64,000 nucleotides of DNA from the NCBI GenBank assembly GCA_020161535.1, contig JAIUNW010000001.1, positions 434,001 through 498,000 of the forward strand, given 5' to 3'. This document shows, in pieces, positions 42,589-50,551 of the stretch. Within the stretch, counting starts at the first letter, position 1. Each line of letters starts with the position of its first letter. The notes under the pieces were generated by a model. The model saw only the letters and a program-made list of their open reading frames with translations. It was not told the DNA's origin and made no database searches. The stretch comes from Bacteroidota bacterium. GTDB lineage: Bacteria > Bacteroidota > Bacteroidia > Chitinophagales > Chitinophagaceae. Both the position numbers and the translations under genes were made by a program.

Positions 42589-43839
42589 TCAAACCAATTC
42601 CAACAAGGTGATCTCTGGCAAGATGCCCACCCTGCCCGGATATCCGATAAAGCCGAAGCCCCGATTCACATATAATTTCTGCTTGCCTTCTTCATACAAA
42701 CCGGCCCATTGCCGATACATATACTGCACCGGGCTCCACTTGAACCAGGGCAGTTCAACACCAAATTGCATACCGTGTGTATGTCCGCTGAGCATCAAAT
42801 CTACATCCGGATATTTTTCGCGCACTTCGGCATCCCAATGCGACGGATCATGGCTCATCAAAATTTTAAACGGATATTTTTCTGTGCCGGGATAGGCCTC
42901 CGACATCTTACCATATTTCGGAAAATTTCCTTTTGCGCCCCAATTCTCAATGCCCAGCAAGGCAATCTGCTCGCCGCCTCTTTCCAATACTACATGTTCA
43001 TTCATCAACAGTCGCCAGCCAATATCACCATGCACTTTTTTCAATGCTTCGAGGTTTGCTTTTTTGGCGGCCGCAGAATCCCAGTCGATATAATCACCAT
43101 AGTCGTGGTTGCCCAAGGTAGAGAACACACCCATGGGCGCTTTCAACTGCGAAAAAATGGATTTGTAATTGTCCATTTCTATCGCGCGATCGTTCACCAA
43201 ATCGCCCGTAAACAAGATCAGGTCGGGCTTCAAATCCAGAATCTTTTGCACGCCCTTTTGCACAGCAGCGGTATCGGTAAATGAACCCGAATGCACATCA
43301 CTGATTTGCACCACCCGCAAGCCTCGGAAGGCCGCCGGCAAATTCGGATATTGCAGACGCACCGTCTTCACCTTGTAATTGTACTTGTTCGAAAAACCAA
43401 TCAGCAGGCTGCCCAGTAAAGTTCCACCCACGGCCAATCCGAGCCAGCTCATGAATGTAGATCGCGTAATGCCATCCGCCGTCTGCGAAACCTCTACCGT
43501 TGGGTTACTGAACAATTTGCCCACCACCCAGGTCATCCCCCGACGAAGATCATCCACCGCCAAAAAAATCGTCGCCACCAATTTGGAAAAGAACATGCCC
43601 ACAATCATGGCAAACACATAGGTGCGTACCGGGCGCGGCACCGAATCTGTGGAGCGCAAAACGGGTAAAAACAAAATGCAAAGCACGGTAAGCACAGAAA
43701 TAAACCAATACGCCGAAAACACCAGCACCCGCGTGCGGTGTGAGGAAGAATGCGTTACCACTTTAAGTGCCTGAAAAATGTAAATGTCGAGCAAAACCAG
43801 GATCACCAAAATGACCCAGAGCATACCTGTACTCCGCAT
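42589..43839 (-). CDS. Membrane-anchored metallophosphoesterase
   Basis: A 416-residue protein with about four N-terminal transmembrane helices (residues 1-150) and a calcineurin-type phosphoesterase domain outside. All blocks of the metal centre are seen: VQISDVHSGSF (D-x-H), FTGDLVNDRA (GD), FSTLGNHDYGDY (GNHD), ILMSHDPSHW (H) and LMLSGHTHGMQFG (GH-x-H). The frame starts at ATG 43839 (a TTG lies three bases earlier). Relatives include UDP-2,3-diacylglucosamine and phospholipid phosphoesterases, but the substrate is unknown. It follows the FMN reductase gene by 17 bp on the same strand. Confidence 0.93.
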   Translation of the reverse strand: MRSTGMLWVILVILVLLDIYIFQALKVVTHSSSHRTRVLVFSAYWFISVLTVLCILFLPVLRSTDSVPRPVRTYVFAMIVGMFFSKLVATIFLAVDDLRRGMTWVVGKLFSNPTVEVSQTADGITRSTFMSWLGLAVGGTLLGSLLIGFSNKYNYKVKTVRLQYPNLPAAFRGLRVVQISDVHSGSFTDTAAVQKGVQKILDLKPDLILFTGDLVNDRAIEMDNYKSIFSQLKAPMGVFSTLGNHDYGDYIDWDSAAAKKANLEALKKVHGDIGWRLLMNEHVVLERGGEQIALLGIENWGAKGNFPKYGKMSEAYPGTEKYPFKILMSHDPSHWDAEVREKYPDVDLMLSGHTHGMQFGVELPWFKWSPVQYMYRQWAGLYEEGKQKLYVNRGFGFIGYPGRVGILPEITLLELV

Positions 43840-43856
43840 CAAAAAAAATTTTTACT

Positions 43857-44357
43857 TTAAAATGCAATGAACTCATCCAATTGCAGGTCGATGGCTTTCA
43901 GCGTACCTACATCCGTAATGTCATTGTCGGTTGTCAGCAGCGTATTTACGATTGAGATGGGCAGTTTGTTCGGATGCACCACCACTTTCAGGTAATGCAA
44001 TACCCCGGTCAGGTGATCCATGCCCCGCAGGTTGCCCGCGCGGCCGGTCGAAACGCCGGTGAGCAGGGCCTTTTTGCCCCGCCACACTTTGTCGATATCA
44101 CTGTTATCGAACAGCGATTTCAGCACCCCGGGAAAGCTGCCATTGTATTCAGGCACCACGAAAACGAACTTTTCGCTGGGTATCAGCATCGTTGTTTCCA
44201 GGTTTCGAATGCCTTCAGACCGTGTGCTAACGTCGAGGTTTTCTAGCGATACCAGCCGGGCATCCACGCCCCGGGCCGCGAGCCGCCGCTGGTATAACTG
44301 CGCAATTTTCAGGGTATTGCTACCCGGGCGATTGGTGCCCGATAGGATCGTATACAT
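43857..44357 (-). CDS. NAD(P)H-dependent FMN reductase
   Basis: A 166-residue flavodoxin-like oxidoreductase. The FMN-phosphate loop is visible as SGTNRPGSNTLKIAQLY (residues 6-22), with the flavin-binding VVPEYNGSFPGVLKSLFD (about 73-90) and GVSTGRAGNLRG further on. It likely reduces FMN or azo/quinone substrates with NAD(P)H in the cytoplasm. ATG 44357 starts directly in front of the conserved TILSGTNRPGS; the frame runs further to 44405 but into the divergent promoter. Cotranscribed with the phosphoesterase. Confidence 0.9.
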   Translation of the reverse strand: MYTILSGTNRPGSNTLKIAQLYQRRLAARGVDARLVSLENLDVSTRSEGIRNLETTMLIPSEKFVFVVPEYNGSFPGVLKSLFDNSDIDKVWRGKKALLTGVSTGRAGNLRGMDHLTGVLHYLKVVVHPNKLPISIVNTLLTTDNDITDVGTLKAIDLQLDEFIAF

Positions 44358-44381
44358 GCTTATTATAAGGCCGGAAAAGAT

Positions 44382-44389
44382 TATTTTTG
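44382..44389 (+). promoter_or_regulatory. -7 promoter element of the MBL-fold hydrolase gene
   Basis: TATTTTTG matches the Bacteroidota -7 consensus TAnnTTTG exactly and lies 28 bp before the ATG at 44418. No TTTG -33 partner is visible, so the element is only a candidate. Confidence 0.45.
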
Positions 44390-44417
44390 CCGGCCGACCT
44401 CCCAAAGGTAAACAGCT

Positions 44418-45101
44418 ATGGTCTTACACTACTACGGACATTCATGTTTTTCAGTGAACATCAATGGAAAACACATATTGTTCGATCCTTTTATATCTCC
44501 CAACGAATTAGCGGTTGGGAAAGTAGCCGTGAGCGCCGTTCCGGCGGACTATATCCTGCTCTCGCACGGTCATGCCGATCATATTGCCGACTGCGTGGCC
44601 ATCGCCCAGCGTACCGGCGCGAAAATCATCTGTGCCTGGGAAATCTACGAGTGGCTGGGCAAACAAGGCATCAGCAATATACACCCCATGAATACCGGCG
44701 GCAGTTGGGATTTTGGGGATTTCAGGGTCAAATGCGTGGTGGCCCAGCATTCCAGCGGCTTGCCCGACGGCAGTTACGGCGGCAATCCCATGGGTTTTCT
44801 GCTTTTTTCGGATGCCGGCAATTTCTATTACAGCGGCGATACAGCGCTTACGCTCGATATGCAGCTTATCCCCCGTTGGGCAAAACTAAATTTTGCGGTA
44901 CTGCCCATTGGCGACAACTTTACGATGGACGTGCACGACGCGCTCGCCGCTGCCGATATGGTGCAGGTGCAGACCGTGGTGGGCGTACACTACGATACTT
45001 TCGGCTTTATCAAGATCGATCATGCGGCAGCAGAAAAAACATTTTCGGCCGCCGGCAAAAAACTGGTGCTGGTTCCGGTAGGTGGAAGCACCAGCGTATA
45101 A
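44418..45101 (+). CDS. MBL-fold metal-dependent hydrolase (UPF0173 type)
   Basis: A 227-residue cytoplasmic metallo-beta-lactamase-fold protein of the YtkL/UPF0173 type. It starts with the family hallmark YYGHSCFSV (residues 5-13), followed by [11 protein letters not shown] (metal ligands H-x-H-x-D-H), [21 protein letters not shown] and [10 protein letters not shown] (His). Length fits the family. The natural substrate is unknown. It ends 5 bp before parA and is likely cotranscribed with it. An overlapping frame from 44387 that joins parA is an accidental open frame across this gene. Confidence 0.92.
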   Translation: MVLHYYGHSCFSVNINGKHILFDPFISPNELAVGKVAVSAVPADYILLSHGHADHIADCVAIAQRTGAKIICAWEIYEWLGKQGISNIHPMNTGGSWDFGDFRVKCVVAQHSSGLPDGSYGGNPMGFLLFSDAGNFYYSGDTALTLDMQLIPRWAKLNFAVLPIGDNFTMDVHDALAAADMVQVQTVVGVHYDTFGFIKIDHAAAEKTFSAAGKKLVLVPVGGSTSV

Positions 45102-45106
45102 ATATT

Positions 45107-45907
45107 ATGGCAAGAATCATCGGCGTAGCGAATCAAAAAGGTGGTGTGGGCAAAACCACCACGGCCATTAACCTGGCAGCGAGTTTTGCCGTGTTGGAAT
45201 ACCGTACCCTGTTGGTGGATGCTGATCCGCAGGCCAACAGTACCACCGGCACCGGCTTCGACCTGCAAAATATTACCCAGAGCCTGTACGATTGCATGGT
45301 GAACCAAACGCCGCTGCGGGATGTGATCTTGAAATCAGAAATTCCGCACCTCGACGTGGTGCCCTCGCATATTGACCTGGTGGGTGCCGAGATTGAAATG
45401 ATCAATTACCCCAACCGCGAAACCGTTTTGAAAAACATACTGGCGCCGGTGAACGACGACTATGATTTTATTGTAATCGACTGTTCGCCATCACTCGGGT
45501 TGATTACGGTGAATGCACTTACGGCCGCCAATTCGGTGATCGTTCCGGTACAAACGGAGTTTTTTGCGCTCGAAGGCTTGGGCAAATTGCTGAATACCAT
45601 CAAATTGGTGCAAAGCCGCCTCAATCCCGACCTGCAAATCGAAGGCATCCTAATGACCATGTACGATGGTCGCCTGCGTTTGTGCAACCAGGTGGTAAGC
45701 GAAGTGCGCCGGCATTTTGACGAGTTGGTATTTGAGACCATTGTGCATCGAAATACGCGTATCAGTGAAGCGCCCTCGGTGGGTAAGCCGGTGATATTGT
45801 ACGATGCGCTCAGCAAGGGCTCGGTGAATTATTTGAACCTGGCGAAAGAGATTTTGCAGAAGAATAATATGACGAAGATTAGTCAGGAAGAGCGGGTGAT
45901 TGAGTAG
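45107..45907 (+). CDS. parA: Chromosome partitioning ATPase ParA
   Basis: A 266-residue ParA/Soj ATPase. Deviant Walker A motif KGGVGKTT at 11-18, Walker A' DADPQANST at 41-49, and Walker [12 protein letters not shown] at about 122-132 are all present, so nucleotide binding and DNA-dependent dimerisation are expected. With ParB it segregates replicated origins. The start at ATG 45107 is fixed by [13 protein letters not shown], the family N terminus. Contrary to the usual arrangement in which parB follows at once, a 938-bp repeat-rich region separates it from parB. Confidence 0.97.
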   Translation: MARIIGVANQKGGVGKTTTAINLAASFAVLEYRTLLVDADPQANSTTGTGFDLQNITQSLYDCMVNQTPLRDVILKSEIPHLDVVPSHIDLVGAEIEMINYPNRETVLKNILAPVNDDYDFIVIDCSPSLGLITVNALTAANSVIVPVQTEFFALEGLGKLLNTIKLVQSRLNPDLQIEGILMTMYDGRLRLCNQVVSEVRRHFDELVFETIVHRNTRISEAPSVGKPVILYDALSKGSVNYLNLAKEILQKNNMTKISQEERVIE

Positions 45908-45943
45908 CGAGCGCCCTCGGTTGTTGTGAGCTTGTTTCACTAA

Positions 45944-46069
45944 TTGAGTGGGTTGCTCTTGTTGAGTGGGTTTCTCAGGTTAAGCGGGTTTCTCATGTTG
46001 AGTGGGTTGCTCTTGTTGAGTGGGTTTCTCAAGTTGAGCGGGTTTCACTTGTTGAAGGGGTTTCTCGCG
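45944..46069 (+). repeat. 18-bp tandem repeat, 7 units
   Basis: Seven tandem 18-bp units with consensus TTGAGTGGGTTTCTCNNG start at 45944, 45962, 45980, 45998, 46016, 46034 and 46052. Units 1 and 4 are identical. Because 18 is a multiple of 3, a frame with a six-residue repeat (LLSGFL type) is open across them, but no start or coding signal supports translation. Confidence 0.9.
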
Positions 46070-46106
46070 GAGATTTGTTTCTCGCAGAGGACACGGAGGA
46101 ACAGAG
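46070..46106 (+). repeat. Left arm of 37-bp inverted repeat
   Basis: This 37-bp segment, starting GAGATTTGTTTCTCGCAGAG, is the exact reverse complement of 46675-46711. The two arms are 568 bp apart and enclose the two 20-bp repeat clusters. The wording (GAGGACACGGAGGAAC) resembles short dispersed intergenic elements seen in many bacterial genomes. Confidence 0.9.
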
Positions 46107-46263
46107 GGTTTTTGATGGTGAAGCTGGATGTGGAATGGCAGCAGACTGGATATGTGAATTAATGGATTGTAGCCTATAAAATGGCTGGTGTTATTTGAAT
46201 ATTTGTTAGGATGGATTAGGGAAAGCAACCGATTTTGAATAGGCAAAACGGCAAGAACCATTG

Positions 46264-46462
46264 AATAAAATAATGAGCAAGTGAATATAAAGAGGTGCAG
46301 GGCAACAAAAAGGTGAGCGGGAAACAAGACAGCGAGCGAGGCAATAAAACAATGAACGACTGAATAAAACGATGAGCGGGCAAACAAAAAGGTGAGCGAG
46401 TGAACTTAACGATGGGTGGCTAAACAAATCGATGAGCGAATGAACAAAACTGCGAAAGAAGC
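46264..46462 (+). repeat. Degenerate 20-bp tandem repeat, 10 units
   Basis: About ten units of 20 bp (one of 19) follow the consensus AACAAAACGATGAGCGAGTG, from 46264 to 46462. Units differ from each other at 3 to 8 positions, so the array is older or more diverged than the 17-bp array further on. No protein is encoded. Confidence 0.8.
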
Positions 46463-46510
46463 AAATCAACATAACAGCCAAAGTAAAAACCGAAAAGGTT
46501 GTGTGCGCAC

Positions 46511-46610
46511 CCCGTAAAGTTTTAAAATTTGGTACTCGTTAAAAGAATTCAGTGCTTGTTAAAAGCATTAGGCACTCTTTAGTAGAATTTAGTATCCTTT
46601 AAAAATACAA
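46511..46610 (+). repeat. Degenerate 20-bp tandem repeat, 5 units
   Basis: Units at 46511, 46531, 46551, 46571 and 46591 share the pattern GGTACTCGTTAAAAGAATTC with changes (for example AGTGCTTGTTAAAAGCATTA). The first unit is weak. Same period as the previous array but a different sequence. Confidence 0.65.
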
Positions 46611-46674
46611 CTCCTGCCATCAAAAGCCGGGAAACAAATTGACCAACAAATCAAACCATCCTTATAAAAAAATG

Positions 46675-46711
46675 CTCTGTTCCTCCGTGTCCTCTGCGAG
46701 AAACAAATCTC
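46675..46711 (-). repeat. Right arm of 37-bp inverted repeat
   Basis: Reverse complement of 46070-46106, identical over 37 bp (begins CTCTGTTCCTCCGTGTCCTC). Beyond the arms the match fades within a few bases, so the element ends here. Confidence 0.9.
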
Positions 46712-46735
46712 TGCAAGAAAAAAAACCTAGAAATA

Positions 46736-46786
46736 AACAAAACGCTGACATAAACAAAACGCTGACATAAACAAAACACTGACATA
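46736..46786 (+). repeat. 17-bp tandem repeat, 3 units
   Basis: Three head-to-tail copies of AACAAAACGCTGACATA at 46736, 46753 and 46770; the third has one change (G to A). They lie 60 bp before the parB start codon, so they may sit in the parB leader. The first ten bases recall the AACAAAAC motif of the 20-bp array. Confidence 0.9.
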
Positions 46787-46845
46787 AACTAATCTCTAAA
46801 AACACGTAATAGAACCGCCAAGCAACAAAACTCTTAACTCACCAA

Positions 46846-47763
46846 ATGACACCACCCAAAAAAAACGACGCGCTCGGCAAAGGCATTCGCTCGCTGTTGC
46901 AAAATATTGATGCCGATTTAAAGAACACCGCGGGACAACTAAAGCCGCAGGTTGTGGAAGCCGCAACGGGCATGATGCGCATTGCGATCGACCAAATCGA
47001 AACCAATCCCAAGCAACCCCGCCGAGATTTTGATGAGCAGGCGTTGAAAGAGCTGTCGCAATCGATCAAGTTGCATGATATCATCCAGCCGGTTACGGTG
47101 TCGAAATTACCCTCGGGTAAATACCGGCTGATTTCGGGTGAGCGTCGCTTTCGCGCCTCTAAAATGGCCGGCATCAAAGATATTCCGGCTTATATCCGCC
47201 AGGCCGATGACGCCCAATTGCTCGAACTGGCCCTCCTGGAAAACCTGCAGCGCGAAGACCTCAATGCCATTGAAGTGAGTTTGAGTTATAAGCGCATGAT
47301 GGATGAATTGAATTATACCCAAGAACAAGTGGCTGAACGCATGGGTAAAGAGCGTAGCACGGTGGCCAACTATGTGCGGTTGCTGAAGTTGCCGCCCGAT
47401 ATCCAGGTGTCGGTGCGCAATGGCGGCATCAGCATGGGACATGCACGCGCTCTGATCAATGTTGACCAGGTTGACAAACAACTCTATATTTTCAACGAGA
47501 TCAAAACAAAATCTTTGTCGGTACGCCAAACCGAAGAACTGGTTCGCAAAGTGTACCAGGATACAGGCAAAGCTGTTAAATCCCCGTCAAAAAGCAGTCT
47601 GCCGCCGGCATTCAAAAAAATAGAAGATAATTTAGCCTCGCACTATAGCACCCGCGTAAAGCTGAACCACAATAAAAAAGGGCATGGCAGTATTACGCTC
47701 GAATATTATTCATTGCAGGAACTGAACAAGATACTCGAAGCGATGGGTGTTTCGGTGAATTAA
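46846..47763 (+). CDS. parB: Chromosome partitioning protein ParB
   Basis: A 305-residue ParB/Spo0J. N-terminal ALGKGIRSLL (9-18) is the ParA-stimulating element; GERRFRASKMAG (about 104-115) is the CTP-binding box II; LLENLQREDLNAIEVS (about 130-145) is box III; the helix-turn-helix with YTQEQVAERMGKERSTVANY (about 158-177) reads parS; the C-terminal LEYYSLQELNKILEAM dimerises. It should load parS sites and slide on DNA. No complete parS was found in the window. DUF5683 follows 4 bp later. Start at ATG 46846. Confidence 0.96.
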   Translation: MTPPKKNDALGKGIRSLLQNIDADLKNTAGQLKPQVVEAATGMMRIAIDQIETNPKQPRRDFDEQALKELSQSIKLHDIIQPVTVSKLPSGKYRLISGERRFRASKMAGIKDIPAYIRQADDAQLLELALLENLQREDLNAIEVSLSYKRMMDELNYTQEQVAERMGKERSTVANYVRLLKLPPDIQVSVRNGGISMGHARALINVDQVDKQLYIFNEIKTKSLSVRQTEELVRKVYQDTGKAVKSPSKSSLPPAFKKIEDNLASHYSTRVKLNHNKKGHGSITLEYYSLQELNKILEAMGVSVN

Positions 47764-47767
47764 GCAG

Positions 47768-48487
47768 ATGAGAGATACACGGCTTTATCAATTTGTTGGT
47801 TGGACGCTTCTCGCAGCGACCCTGCTGCTGCCGGCTGTATTCGGCCTGCAACAAAGCGTTGGCCAACAACCAACACCGGTGCAAACGGATACCCTGATCA
47901 AACGGTTACCTGTAACCGAAAATCGACCCGATACTGTGGTGGCCAAACCGATGGAGACTTCTCCCCTGGCCAAGGGCGACAGCACCCCCAAACATTCTCC
48001 GCGTCGAGCGGCGATCAGATCGGCGATTTTGCCTGGCTGGGGACAAGCCTACAACAAAAAATACTGGAAGATTCCCATCGTATATGCTGCTTTGGGCATC
48101 ACGGGTGCCGTTTTCGTCAACAATATCAAAACCTATAATGAGGTACAATATGCCTACCGGGTTTCCATATCGAAAGATTCGGCCAACTTCAACAACGTGG
48201 CCGATTACCTGAAGCCGTTTGTCCCTAACCAGGTCACCTCGCTCGATAGTTATCGCCGCGAGTTTCGTCGCAATATCGACTATTCGGTATTGATCTTCCT
48301 CTTGTTCTGGGGCCTCAATGTGGTCGATGCCACTGTCGACGCCCACCTGAAAGATTTTGATGTAAGCCCCAACCTAAGCCTGAAAATTAAACCAATGCTG
48401 CCCGCCACCTATGGATCATCGGGTACGGGCCTGACCCTCGCCTTCGACATCCATAAGTCGAAAGGACGCCAGGCCTTCAGCTTTTGA
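47768..48487 (+). CDS. DUF5683 protein
   Basis: A 239-residue protein of the DUF5683 family. A possible signal or membrane helix is at 10-32 (VGWTLLAATLLLPAVFGL). The family mark RRAAIRSAILPGWGQAYNKK leads into two membrane helices (PIVYAALGITGAVFV and YSVLIFLLFWGLNVVDATVD) and a C-terminal soluble tail. DUF5683 genes lie between parB and dapB in many Bacteroidota; the role is unknown. The gap to parB is 4 bp and to dapB 33 bp. Confidence 0.9.
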   Translation: MRDTRLYQFVGWTLLAATLLLPAVFGLQQSVGQQPTPVQTDTLIKRLPVTENRPDTVVAKPMETSPLAKGDSTPKHSPRRAAIRSAILPGWGQAYNKKYWKIPIVYAALGITGAVFVNNIKTYNEVQYAYRVSISKDSANFNNVADYLKPFVPNQVTSLDSYRREFRRNIDYSVLIFLLFWGLNVVDATVDAHLKDFDVSPNLSLKIKPMLPATYGSSGTGLTLAFDIHKSKGRQAFSF

Positions 48488-48508
48488 GATTTTACTTTTG
48501 ACTTTCCT

Positions 48509-48516
48509 TATTATTG
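48509..48516 (+). promoter_or_regulatory. Candidate promoter of dapB
   Basis: TATTATTG (one mismatch to TAnnTTTG) lies 4 bp before the dapB ATG, with TTTG at 48483-48486, 22 bp upstream. If used, the dapB message would be nearly leaderless and independent of the par genes. Confidence 0.35.
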
Positions 48517-48520
48517 CAGG

Positions 48521-49237
48521 ATGAAAATAGCACTAGTCGGTTACGGAAAAATGGGAAAAGCCATTGAAGAAATTGCCTTGCAACGCGGTCACCAGATTGT
48601 GCTGAAGCTGGATCTACACAATGCAGCTGATTTCACCGCTGAAAACCTGCAAAAAGCAGATGTAGCCATCGAGTTCACGGCACCGCACAGTGCTTACGAT
48701 AACCTGATGAAACTGCTTTCCTGGCAGGTCCCCGTGGTTTGCGGCTCCACCGGCTGGCTCGACCAATACGAAGCCGTTGAAGAATTTTGCCTGCAGCAGC
48801 AAGGCGGTTTTTTATACGCCAGTAATTTTTCCGTTGGCGTCAATATCTTTTTTGAAATCAATAAGCGCCTGGCCGATTTGATGGCACCGCATCCCGAATA
48901 CCAGGTGGAAGTGGAAGAAATCCATCACACAGCCAAAAAAGATGCGCCTTCAGGCACAGCAGTTACCCTGGCAGAACAAATCATTGAACGCGTGCCGCGC
49001 AAAATGGCCTGGGTAAATGAACCCAGCACAGTTGAAGGCAATCTGTCTATCATCAGCAAACGCATCGATCCCGCGCCAGGCACCCATACCATTACATATC
49101 ATTCAGCCATCGACGATATTGAAATCAGACACACGGCCCACAACCGTACCGGCTTTGCCACCGGCGCAGTGTTAGCCGCCGAATTCCTGGCTGGTAAAAA
49201 AGGCATTTATTCGATGAAAGATGTGTTAGGTTTGTGA
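48521..49237 (+). CDS. dapB: 4-hydroxy-tetrahydrodipicolinate reductase
   Basis: A 238-residue NAD(P)H-dependent reductase of lysine/diaminopimelate synthesis. Dinucleotide-binding VGYGKMGKAI at 6-15, catalytic region VEEIHHTAKKDAPSGTA (about 132-148; His-His and Lys), and the C-terminal helix NRTGFATGAVLAAEF are present. Slightly short for DapB but typical of the Bacteroidota form. It supplies the substrate for DapD (40909-41721). In other Bacteroidota lepB usually follows; here an Rrf2 regulator follows by 29 bp. Confidence 0.96.
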   Translation: MKIALVGYGKMGKAIEEIALQRGHQIVLKLDLHNAADFTAENLQKADVAIEFTAPHSAYDNLMKLLSWQVPVVCGSTGWLDQYEAVEEFCLQQQGGFLYASNFSVGVNIFFEINKRLADLMAPHPEYQVEVEEIHHTAKKDAPSGTAVTLAEQIIERVPRKMAWVNEPSTVEGNLSIISKRIDPAPGTHTITYHSAIDDIEIRHTAHNRTGFATGAVLAAEFLAGKKGIYSMKDVLGL

Positions 49238-49266
49238 GATATCAGTCTTAGTCTCCAAGCTGCCAG

Positions 49267-49683
49267 ATGATCTCCAGGAAAACGCAATATGGACTTAAAG
49301 CACTTGGTTATCTGGCACAACAGCCCGATAATGAACCGGTATTGATTGCTGATATTTCCAATGAGAAGCAAATCCCTATTAAGTTCTTAGAGAGTATCTT
49401 GCTCGACCTCCGCAAAGCTGGCTTATTGGAAAGCAAAAAAGGGAAAGGAGGTGGCTATTTTTTTGCCGTGGCACCCAAGAAAATCAAACTTAGCACGGTG
49501 ATTCGTATTCTTGACGGCCCCATCGCCCTGGTGCCATGCGCCAGTTTAAATTTTTATAAGAAATGTGCTGATTGTGACGAAAAGCACTGCGGACTCAACC
49601 ACCTTATGCGCGATGTGCGCGACGCCACTTTAACGGTGTTGGACAACCGCACCGTGGCTGATTTGGCAAAAATGGACACATAA
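49267..49683 (+). CDS. Rrf2 family transcriptional regulator
   Basis: A 138-residue Rrf2 regulator. Winged helix-turn-helix at 1-60 (ISRKTQYGLKALGYLAQQ and IPIKFLESILLDLRKAGLLE), followed by GKGGGYFFAVAPKKI, the family wing. Cysteines in VPCASLNFYKKC and ADCDEKHCGLNH (four Cys at 97-116) match the Fe-S cluster-binding loop of Rrf2 proteins such as IscR/NsrR-like and CymR-like members. It may sense Fe-S status or nitric oxide. It lies 29 bp after dapB, so it probably shares a transcript. Target genes are unknown. Confidence 0.93.
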   Translation: MISRKTQYGLKALGYLAQQPDNEPVLIADISNEKQIPIKFLESILLDLRKAGLLESKKGKGGGYFFAVAPKKIKLSTVIRILDGPIALVPCASLNFYKKCADCDEKHCGLNHLMRDVRDATLTVLDNRTVADLAKMDT

Positions 49684-49892
49684 TACCAGATGGCTGACTT
49701 CCTTTAACTCGTCGCCAAAAATATCGTTTCGGTCGATTGTTTTTGCCATTCCGCCAGCATCGCAGCGAGAATTAAACATTCGTACCGACTTTTGTGCTTC
49801 CAATTTGATTGCCAAGGGGTAAAAAATAGATGCAAGTCAAAAGCGATTTTTGTTAAAGGCAAATAACTGGATCGCCGCATCATGGTTAGTTT

Positions 49893-49922
49893 GGTCTTCC
49901 GATCAGCGGAAGACCTTTTTTA
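49893..49922 (+). terminator. Rho-independent terminator after the Rrf2 region
   Basis: A perfect 9-bp stem (49893-49901 with 49907-49915, arms GGTCTTCCG and CGGAAGACC, loop 49902-49906) followed by seven T. It is about 210 bp after the Rrf2 stop and 50 bp before the next plus-strand gene, ending the par-dapB transcript. The region 49684-49892 has no clear gene. Confidence 0.85.
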
Positions 49923-49960
49923 TTACCTTGAAATGCAGAAAATAGTCGATACGTAAAAAT

Positions 49961-49967
49961 TATTTTG
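49961..49967 (+). promoter_or_regulatory. Candidate promoter box of the DUF1801 gene
   Basis: TATTTTG at 49961-49967 lies 5 bp before the ATG at 49973. It lacks a -33 partner at the expected distance. If functional, the transcript would start near the start codon. Confidence 0.35.
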
Positions 49968-49972
49968 ATACC

Positions 49973-50551
49973 ATGAATGCAGAAATAGACTGGTTTTTCG
50001 AAAAAGACGGTCCATGGCAGGCAGCCTATAAGCGACTAAGAACCATCTTACTTAGCTGCAATTTGAAAGAAGAAGTAAAATGGGGTTGTCCTTGTTATAC
50101 CGAAGGCGGTAAAAACGTGGTTTTACTACATGGCTTTAAAGCATACTGTGCTTTGTTGTTTCACAAAGGCGCTTTATTAAAGGATCCCGAAAAAATCCTG
50201 GTTCAACAAACAGCCAATGTGCAATCGGCCCGTCAAATCAGGTTCACCAACGTAAAAGAAATCACGCGACTCAAGCCAATACTCAAGGCTTATATTCTCG
50301 AAGCGATACAAGTGGAAAAAGCCGGTTTAAAAGTAGCCATGAAGAAACCGGCAGCATTTGCCATGGCCGATGAGTTCAAAAAAATACTCAAAGCCCAACC
50401 CGCGGTGAAAAAAGCATTCGAAGCCCTTACACCTGGCCGGCAACGCGCTTACCTGCTCCATTTCTCACAGCCCAAGCTGGCAACCACGCGGTTGTCAAGG
50501 GTCGAGAAATCGGTGCCAAGAATTCTCGCAGGCAAAGGATTGGATGATTAA
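49973..50551 (+). CDS. DUF1801/YdeI-like protein
   Basis: A 192-residue cytoplasmic protein. The N-terminal DUF1801 part is marked by KEEVKWGCPCYTEGGKNVVL (about 32-51) and YCALLFHKGALLKDP; the C-terminal part has VKKAFEALTPGRQRAYLLHF and RLSRVEKSVPRILAGKG, which match the OmpD-associated YdeI domain. Related proteins occur with anti-stress or bacteriocin-resistance annotations; the function is uncertain. Its stop is immediately followed by the convergent HTH gene stop. Confidence 0.9.
   Translation: MNAEIDWFFEKDGPWQAAYKRLRTILLSCNLKEEVKWGCPCYTEGGKNVVLLHGFKAYCALLFHKGALLKDPEKILVQQTANVQSARQIRFTNVKEITRLKPILKAYILEAIQVEKAGLKVAMKKPAAFAMADEFKKILKAQPAVKKAFEALTPGRQRAYLLHFSQPKLATTRLSRVEKSVPRILAGKGLDD

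Larger units (their letters stand above)
45908..46845. repeat. Repeat-rich island between parA and parB
   Basis: 938 bp without a credible gene. It holds four tandem-repeat clusters (detailed in separate entries: 18, 20, 20 and 17 bp periods) enclosed in part by a perfect 37-bp inverted repeat with arms at 46070-46106 and 46675-46711. Short open frames such as a leucine/glycine-rich one at 45944-46162 only reflect the 18-bp periodicity. The half-site TGTTTCAC (45933-45940) resembles one half of parS, but the partner half is missing. The function is unknown; the region is flanked by parA and parB, which points to a segregation-related or simply a mobile repeat insertion. Confidence 0.8.

Noticed and set aside
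44387..45107. Long open frame that appears to add 240 residues to the N terminus of ParA
   Set aside because: It overlaps the MBL-fold hydrolase gene in another frame, its residues are arginine-rich and show no family motif, and ParA homologues begin at [10 protein letters not shown].
45933..45940. parS centromere site
   Set aside because: Only one half (TGTTTCAC) is present; the partner half is missing, and no full parS was found anywhere in the window.
45944..46162. Leucine/glycine repeat peptide in the parA-parB gap
   Set aside because: The six-residue period follows from the 18-bp tandem DNA repeat; there is no start support and no similar protein.
45908..46845. CRISPR array
   Set aside because: The repeats are 17-20 bp, directly adjacent without unique spacers, and there are no cas genes.
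49630..49815. Minus-strand frame of 61 residues after the Rrf2 gene
   Set aside because: It overlaps the end of the Rrf2 gene, and no family is recognisable; a decayed gene fragment cannot be excluded.
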